Shown here: positions 9,435 to 19,490 of the stretch, piece by piece
Position numbering within the stretch: the first letter of the stretch is position 1
How the letters are laid out: every line of letters starts with the position of its first letter
NCBI RefSeq assembly: GCF_001039355.2
Contig: NW_019774291.1
Location: forward strand, 313,276 to 375,275
DNA length: 62,000 bases
Direction of reading: 5' to 3'
DNA from: Lingula anatina
Taxonomy: Eukaryota > Brachiopoda > Lingulata > Lingulida > Lingulidae
Made by a program: the position numbers and the translations under genes
Notes under the pieces: generated by a model
What the model saw: only the letters and a program-made list of their open reading frames with translations
Database searches by the model: none
Told to the model about the DNA's origin: nothing

Positions 9435-12400
9435 CTTTATTGTTAATACTTAGATAGATACAAACATGTTTTAGTATTGCAGCAGAGTGGGGCTATCAGT
9501 GCACTGAACATTAGATTTAGGAAGACATGTTGAAGAGAGGGCTAAAATGTTGACCTATACAGTAAATGCAAAATTGTTTTAAAACAATTTTCGGAATAAG
9601 AGCTAGAGAACTAATGTATCGGCTATAAGAGTCTTGGTGAGATTGCTAGTCATGGTGTCTTGCCTACCCCATCAAACTGATTGAACTGATATTATTACAC
9701 ACCTAAACAGGTGATGCCAAGAGGTTTCATTTTCCCCCTTGTCATGACTCCTGAAATATGCTGAATTTCAAGAGGTAAAGGTGGTTAAAGAGAATTCCCT
9801 GTGGTTGAAATTTTGAGGGAAAATGTGATGAAAAGGACACCTACTAATCTTGATACAAGATAGTTATTAATGGTAAAGGATTTATCAAGGCTGAAGAAAA
9901 AAAAAAAAAAAAACAAACATTTTTGCCACCCCAGCATAAATGGTTAAAAATAGGAAAGTCTGAATAGTGTGTATTTGTCTGTTAATTTGTGTGTGTGTGT
10001 GTGTGTGTGCATTATGATATGGTCATATGTTTACTGACTTCATAAATTGTCGACAAACCGCATCAGCAATGATAAATTAAGAAATCAAAGTCTTAATTTT
10101 ATTGAATCTTTACTTTCATTTTCTAATTGTTTAGGATTTGGTATTCCTTTGTTTTAAGAACTATCTGATAACAAATGTTTTTGTAAAAATTGTTTTGATC
10201 TTTTTCAGTCACCATTTCGAAGATGCCACTTAAGGCAAGACTAGAGAGGAGACAGTGTACAGATTTTCTATAGGTGGAGGTGGTAATAGTAAGTATTATT
10301 TTAGTCAGATTCTCTCCATCAGGACATTGATCTCTTAAATGAGAGGGAAAACATATTCTGTGGGATCATGTTCTGTTGTGAATAAGGACAGTTTTGCACA
10401 ATCTGGAAGGGATGGAAAAGACTGTGATCATTTCTGACTATTGACATCAAATATGAGACTGGCTATGTTTTAGTCTGTGGAATTATAAGTCATATGAACA
10501 TTCTCTGAACATTCTTTGAAGTCAAAATGTTTTATACATTTTTCATATCATCTTCATTGCAAGATGAGTGGGCTACTTTTAATGCTCACCATGGTATCAC
10601 CAAACTGATTCATTTGATGAACTGTCATTGATTGCTATATCAGACACAAATGTTGGGTTCAGTGTACACAATTTCAGATACTAATAACTTAGACAGCAAC
10701 ATCTGAAAAGTCATATTTCTTAACTTTTGTAAAAATTGAATATGAAACAGGATTATGATCCGGATATGCAGGTCAGTTGTAACCATGTCCAACCTAAATT
10801 CCTGTCTACCACCTTGTATGGCCTTGAAGGTCAGAGACTTGCACTGATAGTCCCACCCACCATTATTTCTTCACTGACAGCATTAGAGGTTCTAGATTTT
10901 GTAATTTTGGTTTGTTTGCCTTTTGGTGCCCAGACATATGTCCTTGTGTTTCCTTACCAACTCAGAGACTATAAAGTTAACATATCAAAAGTTGTTCCTG
11001 TGAATTGTGTGGATGAACTCTTTAAAAAAAGTTTTGAGTTTCATTATGTGTTCAGAGCTTTTGGGTTATAGATTATTTTTCATGAAGGTGCAGGTTATGC
11101 AGAAAATGAAAATATTTTTGAAAACACCTATCCAGTCATTATTAGCCTTTGTAGGCTGACAAGAAAGTCATGTTACCGATAAGAAAAATTGAGGTTCCTT
11201 CAAATTTTTTCTTTTCTTTTTTGTTTACTTATTGTTTAATTATTAGGTACAATTAAATAACACTAATTTTGAGCTAATCAGTGAAAGTGAACATATTTGC
11301 AGATGGCCCCAGAAAAGGTCTTAATACTGTTGTCTTTATACTCTAACATCACCCACACTGTAGTTTTGACATTTCCTCCTCCCTTAAATACATTTTTAAA
11401 AACCCCGACCAACCTTAAAATTTAGATGCCATGCTCATTTAACATTATATATTTATAAAACAAAGATAAATGCCATCTACTCCTGTTAAAGGAAAGTTAA
11501 TGAAGTTATCACTTTAGTATGGCCTCGTGAAAAAATATTGATAGGTGTGATAGATCCCAGTCAAAGATTGGTGAATCATTGTCATTCTTTGTCAGTGGGA
11601 GGAATGTGGTGAAAATGTTGATTCTAACAGTAGGCAGTGGCATTTAGTGCAAGACTCTGAAACCCTGGTTTCATTGGTACTGAGTGGGCTTCGAAGTGCC
11701 CGAGAATAGTCTTGTGATGGTTAAATTGGTTGCAGATATGTTTGTCTCAGAATTATGCTTAACCGCACAAGAAAATGTTTTTCTGAAATATAGATACTTA
11801 TTCGAAATGATATATAATAAAAGATACCAGTTGAATAGTAAGATGCTAATTAAAATGGTTATACAGTCAAGAAAGATAATATTTGTACATTTGTCTATGT
11901 TCATGATTTGAATTTGGCATCTCTGGCAGTTCATGCGTTTATCTATAATTTTACCAATTTTACCATTGTGAAATAAAAGATGCTGATTTTAGAAAAGCCA
12001 CTGCATTTTTTTTTTATTCTTTTCAAAGAAATATATAAATATATATTTTATATGAAAAATGGCAAGTGTATTCAGTCTTTACAAAGTTTCAATACCACCG
12101 ATAAGGCCTTTTTTCTCTACAATAATTCATGATGTTATGAACTTTGGTGATTTTAACTGCTGAGCACATTTCCTAGGCTCCCATTTCAATATATGTATTA
12201 AAACATCATACCTTGTGAGTGAAATATCTGTTATAACTCGCGTATTTTTATAACAAATTAGAGGTTCTGCATCCCCACTTTCTGTCCATGTAATATTTTA
12301 TTGTTATGTATGAAAGTGGCAGTTTAGAATATTAGACTGGTGAGGATTGGCAGCCATTAGGTGAGTATGCATACTTGTAGTCAGTTTAAGTACCTCATTA

Positions 12401-12514
12401 GAAATGGAATTGTCTTGTATGTATACATCAGTGTGAAGTCTTATAGAAGTTATTCCGGTTCTTTAAAGAACTCCTGGCTAAGAAGTCTGTAATTTTCCAC
12501 TTTGAATTTTTTTA

Positions 12515-12516
<2 letters not shown>

Positions 12517-12557
<41 letters not shown>
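12517..12557. repeat. (ATT)n microsatellite
   Basis: About 13 uninterrupted ATT/TTA units. Confidence 0.97.
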
Positions 12558-13621
12558 CTATTTTATGAAATGCTAGAGACTTAATATATATAGAGAATAG
12601 TAACATGTTTTACTGCATTAATTTTTTCCGGACAAATAGCTAATATTGACTAGAAAAAAAGTTACAAGTTAGCAAGCTTATTTTTATTTTTTAACTCAAT
12701 TGAATTATCTGCAGCATTTGGTTTTACTTACATATGCTACTGTTAAGCCAGTGTCATACCTTTGATTTCATTGGTAGTTAGAGCAGTTCATCTATAGTTT
12801 GAAACTATTGTAGATAAATTCTGTATGATGTTTTAAATCTGTTTAATTTTTGGAAATATGAAAAAAGCACATTTTTTACAATTTGTATTCTCAGTTTAAC
12901 CTTTATGCTAGACCACAATCTTCTGGTATAATATGTCTAGACTGTCAAATATTGTCTGGTTCATTTCTGTAAGAAATGTGATATGTCAACTACACTTTTG
13001 AACCTATGAGACTAAAGAGAACATAGATTTTCCAAAATCAACTAAAATCATCTATAGTTTGACTCTCAAACCAGATCTGAAATAGATTGCTTAAAATTCT
13101 TGTCAAAGGGGAAAAAAAAGATATAGGTAAAGAACTCTTGATTTCTGACAAATACAGGAAAAAAATATTTTCTTTAAGTGTAATTGATTAAGAGTAATTT
13201 CTTAATAAACGCCAATGTAAAATCAATACAATAAGATTCACTAATAGTATAACATAATACCAGGGCAAGTATCCTTTCCATTAATACTGAGAACTGATTT
13301 TTGCTGATTATTTCAGTTGAAAGAGTATTTATCATAACAGTGAATTCAACCTCATGGGAACTTGTTTAAATATTATATTGCACTTACAAGAGCCCTAAAG
13401 GAGAATGAAGAAAGTGGGAAAGGATATGTAAACATGTAAACAAAAAACAAACAAACAAAAAAAAAAATCAAAAGTAGTACATACATTGCATCATAATTAT
13501 GACATTATGTATAAAAGGTATATATACAAATCCACCGAAAACCTGACTTAGGTGTATACATATGAGGTATAATTTCAAATGTCCACAATTATTGTGCCAT
13601 TACATAGAAGCTCCTCAGCGG

Positions 13622-13654
13622 TTTGCCATGGTAACAAACTGATACTTATAAAAA
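13622..13654 (+). promoter_or_regulatory. RFX X-box-like palindrome followed by TATA box
   Basis: TTTGCCATGGTAAC at 13622-13635 differs at one end base from the RFX X-box palindrome GTTGCCATGGTAAC. Twelve bases on, TATAAAAA is at 13647-13654. Together they look like a core promoter aimed rightwards, with a start expected near 13680. Confidence 0.35.
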
Positions 13655-13679
13655 CTAAGGTGCTGGTTGTTTCCTGATC

Positions 13680-14028
13680 GCGAAGAATCATGAAAATACA
13701 TAAAAGAGAAAGCAACTACTGAATTTGAAGATGAAACAGAACTTGCATGACTGTGACAAACTCAGTGCTATATCCTGTGCTTTGTGGCCAGAGTCACATC
13801 TGTATGATTAAAGGTGAGTTTTTTTTATAATGGATACTTCAAATGATAAAACATCTTATATTCCAAGTAAGCATGTTCACAAATTTATCACCACTCATCA
13901 GTGCAAGATATTCAATTCAAGAGGGATAAACAATGTGATAGTGTTCATTTAATGTTTTAAAATCCAGTATTAATTTATTGCAATTGTATTTTGATAGTCA
14001 TTGCTTAAATTGATTTTTTTCTCTGTAG
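13680..14028 (+). ncRNA. Possible spliced non-coding first exon and intron
   Basis: Downstream of the TATA-like box, a donor AAAG|GTGAGT lies at 13814 and a strong acceptor (TTTTTTTCTCTGTAG) ends at 14028. This would make a 215-bp intron and an upstream exon of about 135 nt. The exon holds only short ORFs (the longest, near 13730, is about 26 codons), so it could be a non-coding transcript or a 5' UTR exon. Chance splice-like motifs cannot be excluded. Confidence 0.25.
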
Positions 14029-15850
14029 ACTATTGAGAAGAGTTTGAGGAGTTATCACCACTGGTTGTCAGTATGGAGAATATTCATATCCATGGAAGGA
14101 ATTTTCTTTCATCCAGTTTATTTTTGTTCAAGTGAATGTTTCTTTTGGCGACTTATGTCCTCAAGTTGACCCGTTGTATTAAGTAGCGTGTATGTAGTTA
14201 AGGCATGATGCTGGTAGTTTACTGCAGTCAGTGGTTCATATGTAAGAAAAAGTGATTATGTGAGCACTTCTGGTATGATGAATATGGAGGTAAAGTGTGC
14301 AGGATGTAGTATAATAGATCTTCACAGTGATGTAGATGGATGGATACACAAATAGACAAGCGAAAGAATTGAGGAACACAGATGGACAGAGGAATGGACG
14401 GCCACTATAGATGCAAGCAGGAATTGCACCCACAGAAGATGAGCAGAAAGTAAATGCCATTGCTGTCAACAGTTCCTTCAGATATCATGCCATATTTAAA
14501 TGAGTCTATCTCAAAATTAATTATGTTTCTGTTTTGTTCAGTTATTCAATGTTTTAGATTTATGGTATCTCGAGGGAGATGGGATGTCTAGGCATTATGC
14601 AACAACAGCATACTTTACAGTGAAAATCGATAACTGCAGGAACTAAATATTGGGCAATACAAAAGCACTTGATAGTATATTGGCTCAGTAGACATCACAG
14701 ATTCACTTGACTAAACAAACAAATCATATCTACATTCTGTTCTGTCAGAGAACATATTTAGCTCCAATGTCATGTAACTTTCAGTTAAAAGGAAAAAAGG
14801 TCTTGAGACATTTATTTTTTTACCCTTTTATTGATTAAACAGAATTGTTAGGTGCCAGGAGCTCTGATTAGGTGCATCTATGTTGTGCACTTTGATGTTT
14901 TATTTTATGGAACTGATTTTTCTTAGATTTTCATGTGAACAGGACAACAACCACAAGGACAATGGTGCTCCATAAATGTGTTGGATTCCTCAAAAACCTG
15001 TAAGTGACTGGTCTCTGCTTTTGTGTTTTGAAAGCAGAAACAAAAATCAGCAAATGTGAAAGATCCACATTGGAATGAATCTGAGATAAAAATGGAGAGC
15101 AGCTGGACTGTTGTTACTGTCTTGGTCTGCCTGAGGGGTATAAAGCATTATGCCTATGACAATGAGCATGAAGTATATATATAAGTTTATTGTTTCTCAC
15201 ACAAATGTTATGCACAGTGAGGCCACAGTTATGTTTTGCATTGTCCAAATTTCTGAACCCTTGATGGATCCAACTGATAAAGTTATTCACAGAGGGCACA
15301 TTTCAAAATAGATATTGAAATGTCTCAAGGCCATTCATCAATTTCAGAAAAAATTGTAAAAATGTATTCTTAATTATTGGTAACTAATATTGAAGGTATG
15401 GAGGACATTTTAGTCTTCATTCATGAAGTGAAAGCTGCATTACCAGTTTCCTGCATTTCTGTGATTTTCTCTCTTGTTGTGCTCATAGCTGTGCAAATAA
15501 TATGAAATAGTTCCTCAGTTTTCCATATTATAGACAGTTAATTTAATGAGCGCCTAGATAGCTTTCTTCAATAACTCCAGAAAAGACAGCAATCATGTCT
15601 CCTAATATGTTTTTCTAAATTGATTGCTTTGCCATAAGGAACAATTAAAACTGGTTGTAAATGAAATAAACTGATTTAGTTAAAGGTCAAAATGAAAAAG
15701 GGGTTATTTTGATGAATGTCAATACTGCTCAAAGAGCAAATTTTGCCAAGAAGATAGTCTTTGCTATTTACTGAAAACTGCTGTGCTGTATGTGTGACTA
15801 GGGAAGGTGGCAGCATAATGGGGATTTGGTCTTGACAGAAGACCAGATAT
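14029..15850. other. No recognisable gene; one splice-bounded block
   Basis: A 73-nt block at 14927-14999 has a good acceptor (TGATTTTTCTTAG) and a strong donor (GTAAGTG at 15000). One frame is open through it (HVNRTTTTRTMVLHKC and on), but no family is recognised. Other ORFs here look like chance readings. Confidence 0.3.
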
Positions 15851-16017
15851 CAGGGGCGGATCTAGAGATATTTTCTGACAGTCTCCCAAATTATCTTTGT
15901 TGATCCATCCTCCATTTTGACCGTCTTCTGACAGAAAACATACGATACACGTCAATGTTAACTTGAAAATCTGACCGTCTTCCGGAAGACCCAGAAGACG
16001 GCCTAAATCCGCCCCTG
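15851..16017. mobile_element. 167-bp MITE, copy 1 (TIR CAGGGGCGGAT), 5-bp duplication GATAT
   Basis: It begins CAGGGGCGGATCTAGA and ends TAAATCCGCCCCTG, giving terminal inverted repeats of about 13 bp. GATAT stands directly on both sides (15846-15850 and 16018-16022). The interior carries inverted CGTCTTCTG / AGAAGACGG blocks. It is the same length as the copy at 31264-31430 and aligns with it end to end in opposite orientation. No coding capacity, so non-autonomous. The terminal motif resembles hAT-type ends. Confidence 0.88.
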
Positions 16018-16022
16018 GATAT

Positions 16023-16909
16023 CTTCTATTACTCTTAAGGATCAAGAGAATGAAGCAAAGAAGCAAAAAACTGCCAGCTAGTGGTTTTAAACCAAGTAAT
16101 TAATGGTCCAGTGACCCCAAGCAGAAGGTAAGTTTGTCTGGGTTTCACATACCTGCTTGTGAATCTGTCTCACTTGTGGATGATATGTTAAAGGCATTAA
16201 TATTCAATTGGCTTTTTAATATTTTACTGGCATTTGAGACATAACACGTATTTAGAAACTCCCACACACGCCCACATTCTTCTAAAATTGATATCTTGTA
16301 TTTAAGCAGAACAATCTTATAAAGGGAATGTTCTGAAATTATTTGGAAACTGAAATCAATTTTCAAATTTCAATCCACTTGTAGTGATGTTAAGCATGCA
16401 TTGTTGTACAGATAGATATACTTGAAGTACAATTGCAGAATAATTTTTATTTTAAGATAAATCATGGTTTACGCACTGACACCTATGTTGCATGTTTTCA
16501 GCACAAGGTAGGCACATATGTGCCAACTACGTCTGATTAGTTTTCTTATTTGTAGCAACCCAATTAGGTTTGGATGACCCAGTCAACTTGACGTGAACCA
16601 ATCTTTCGATCCACTTCTTCAAATGCCACACTGAAGATCAAGCAAAAAGCACTACACATGCATCAAAATTTACTTTTTGTAGACAGGAGTTACCAGCATC
16701 AGGTAAGAAATACCAGTGAATTGGTCTGTCTATTAACATAAACATATTATTGCAGCACAACTCACATGATAAATGTTGCTAGAAGTTTTAATTTTGATTT
16801 TTGAAAGTATGTGTTTCACTTGAAACAAATATTAAAATAGGGCCATGTTTAAGATAAATGTATACACTTAACATGTTTTACTTTCTTTAAATAAAGTTTA
16901 TTATGTACC
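16023..16909. other. No feature recognised
   Basis: AT-rich sequence with splice-donor-like sites (GTAAGT near 16128 and GTAAGA near 16703) but no convincing exon. Confidence 0.35.
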
Positions 16910-17262
16910 ACTAGCGTAGGTGCTGGCTGAACCCATGGTTTTAGTCCTAACCCGCCCCATCCACCGTTTCCACTGGCTCTGCTGTCAAGTCTCCGTTTCT
17001 GCTTCTCCTCCTAGACTACACGAGCCTGTGTTCCCATCTCTTGGATTTAGGTCATAAATAATCTCAACTGAATCCACATAATTTTGGGCTGTGTTGGTGC
17101 ATATATCTGGGATTTTGGGGCTATGGCATTTGTCACAATGCACCTACTTTTTCCCATGATCTGCAAAAAACTTCTGACTCTTATGTCTCCAAAACTGGCC
17201 ATACCTACTGTTGAACTTGAATAGCAAGTCATATATTGGCAATCTTACTGTGACCTTGAATT

Positions 17263-17274
17263 TGACCTTTGACC
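17263..17274. promoter_or_regulatory. DR1-like nuclear-receptor half-site pair in repeat
   Basis: TGACCTTTGACC, the complement of the AGGTCA-spaced-by-one DR1 motif. It lies within the compound repeat, so it may be incidental repeat sequence. Confidence 0.4.
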
Positions 17275-17861
17275 ACCCCCATGAACTGCACAATCTTGAT
17301 GCAATCTTGGATTTGACCTTTCACTTTTCCCCACAATTTTGTTACTAATTGTAATTTTCTACACACAAAAAAGAACTCTTGTTTATTATATTTTATAGAG
17401 CTTGTCAATCTCAACACAGGAGGTTGTGTCCCTTTTTTTTTGGCATACGAATGCGCTTACTCCAGCTGCTGGTACAATATCCGAAGGTGGTATCACCTCT
17501 CTGATCCTCTAGTTATTGTTGTACGATCAGTGTAGGCGCTGGTATCACATGCTTTTAGTCCCGACCAGTCTCATCCACCGGCTCCATCGCCATGTCACCT
17601 TTACCCCTTCTCCTCTTAGACTACAAGAGTCTGCCTACCCATCTCTTGGATTTAGGTCACATATTATCTCAACTCGTTCCATGTAAATTTTGGGCTTTGT
17701 CAGTGCACAGGTCTAGGCATGGCGCTTGTCCCAATGCACCCTTGTCCAAAATTTGCAAAATTAAATGCTAAATATCTCCCAAAACGAAGGAATTATGGGA
17801 AAATTCCTATAGATGGCTGACCAAAAGTTAATTGTGCAGATTTCAAATATGCCCTTGGATG

Positions 17862-17874
17862 TGACCTTTGACCT
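17862..17874. promoter_or_regulatory. Perfect DR1 motif TGACCTTTGACCT in repeat
   Basis: Exact 13-base match to the DR1 consensus bound by RXR/HNF4-type receptors, followed by an inverted AAGGTCA at 17882. Function is unproven. Confidence 0.4.
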
Positions 17875-18339
17875 TAAATTCAAGGTCAAACGGGCCAAAA
17901 TTTTCAAAATATTTTAATATATTAGAATAATTTAGTTGTGCCAATTTCAGAAACTACACAAACCTAACCTAAAATATTATGGATAGGTGTTACACTTAGG
18001 GTCATCTTTCATATTCGTGAATTTGGGGTCAATTGGTGCATTTTCACGAAAGAAGCAGCCATTAGGTGCGGAAACTGAAAACTCTCTCTAATTCTGGAAC
18101 AGTAAGTGCTAGAGACCTCTTGTTTTTTCATTTTATAGAGCTTGTCAAGCGCAACACTGGAGGTGGTGCAGTTTTTTTGTTTTTTATACAAGTTGCACTA
18201 TATCAAAAAGTACAACGTCACAATATTCAGTGGCGAAAATAAAATTAAAAAAACTCCAAAACTGGCAGAGATATGCCCAAAGTTACTATTAAACTTGAAT
18301 AGGAAGTCATACACTGGCAATCTAACTGTGACTTGAAAT

Positions 18340-18352
18340 TGACCTTTGACCT
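18340..18352. promoter_or_regulatory. Perfect DR1 motif TGACCTTTGACCT in repeat
   Basis: A second exact 13-base DR1 match, in another copy of the compound repeat. Confidence 0.4.
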
Positions 18353-18539
18353 ACCTTTCACCATGCACTGCACTTCATAAATTTGGATATGACCTTTTAC
18401 TTTTCCCCATGATTTTGTTATAAATTGTAATTTTCAACAAAAAAAATTGAGAACTCTTGTTAACTGCATTTTGTAAAGCTTGTCAAGCACAACACTGGAA
18501 GTGGTGTCCCTTTTTATTTTTTTATTTTTTATTTTTATT

Positions 18540-18586
<47 letters not shown>

Positions 18587-18660
18587 TTTTTTGTTTTCCA
18601 TATGAATGCGCTTACTCCAGCTGGTGGTATAATACGGTATTGCCTCTCTGATCCTCAAAA

Positions 18661-19156
18661 TGAAATTATTATTATAATGACTATTATTATTTTTTTTTTT
18701 TAACATCCCACTCATATGTTGCATATAAATAAGGTCAATATCAGCCATTATTTAAAGATTAGCAAGGTGGAAGACATTGATAAACATAAACCTGCTGGTG
18801 GTGTGGTAAAGAATCCATTTCCATTATATGTTCTAAATTGCTGTATGCACCTGTCTCCTTAGTCTTTATATAATTATTGTATACACATCAGGAAGAACAA
18901 TGGTCTTGGCAAACCAACAATATGTAAAAATAGACAAGATGGTTTTAGCCATATTACCTGTTTATTTCATTGGGGATGTATGTGAGAGAGTAATTCGTGA
19001 TTATGGATGGGTAAGAATAATATCAAAGAAACTTTTTCCTGTTTATAAATGAGTTTTTTTTAGTTAATTAAAATATTGGCATAGGATAAGAATTGTAGTA
19101 GTGTATATTGGCAGGAGAGAAGGAATGGAAAAAAGCAAGGCCTTTCATTTTCAAGG
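18661..19156. other. No feature recognised
   Basis: AT-rich sequence with short T runs; no gene seen. Confidence 0.35.
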
Positions 19157-19160
19157 TTAA

Positions 19161-19486
19161 AGGGATAACAACTCTTTGTATGAAATCTATATTTCATACT
19201 AAATACATTGTAAACAACTCATAGAAATATATTCTATTTTACTGCAAAAACGGCAGTTATAGTAATTATTCTGCAATTTGTGCTTGTCATCGGACCACAT
19301 GACCTCAGTAGATGGTTACACTGTGTAATTATCTCTTAAGAGATTTTACGAAAATACAAATTTTAAAAAAAAAACGGACTAACTTTGAATGTAGAAATGG
19401 ATTCATTAACTATTGGTTAATTTGGGAAAATTGTCATTTACCCCAGAAAAATTTATTTTTTGGCCAAAATGAACAGTTGTTATCCT
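19161..19486. mobile_element. 326-bp TTAA-flanked inverted-repeat element
   Basis: TTAA (19157-19160) is followed by AGGGATAACAACTCTT. The other end is AACAGTTGTTATCCT followed by TTAA (19487-19490). The ends are inverted repeats of about 14-16 bp with a single-base length difference. A TTAA duplication is the mark of piggyBac-type (or Kolobok-type) transposition. No transposase ORF, so a MITE. A related, inverted and truncated copy lies at 7807. Confidence 0.75.
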
Positions 19487-19490
19487 TTAA

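Larger units (their letters stand above)
8311..13600. other. Gene-poor AT-rich stretch with simple repeats
   Basis: No gene is recognised. Simple repeats: (GT)20 at 9393-9433, an A18 run at 9897-9914, (GT)10 near 9989-10009 and (ATT)n at 12517-12557. The longest plus ORF, 111 codons at 10736-11071, has no recognisable motif and no start context or splice pattern that supports it. A splice-like acceptor at about 10210 leads into sequence with stops in all three frames. AATAAA occurs at about 8663. Confidence 0.4.
16910..18660. repeat. Compound dispersed-repeat field, at least two to three diverged tandem units
   Basis: The same blocks recur in order: TAGGTGCTGG / TAGGCGCTGG openings (16917, 17532), TCTCTTGGATTTAGGTCA (17037, 17642), GAGCTTGTCAAxCxCAACAC (17399, 18138, and AAGCTTGTCAAGCACAACAC at 18477), and GAATGCGCTTACTCCAGCTG (17449, 18605) followed by CACCTCTCTGATCCTC or GCCTCTCTGATCCTC. 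They look like nested or tandem copies of a dispersed element. No ORF of family type was seen, so its class is unknown. An (ATTT)n tract at about 18514-18591 lies in the last copy. Confidence 0.8.

Noticed and set aside
10210-10290. Exon-like block with acceptor TTTTTCAG and downstream GTAAGT
   Set aside because: Stops in all three frames, so not an internal coding exon; could only be non-coding.
10736-11071. 111-codon plus-strand ORF
   Set aside because: Longest N-free ORF outside repeats except for one reading through a microsatellite, but it has no family motif, no coding-like neighbours and no splice support; expected by chance in 62 kb.
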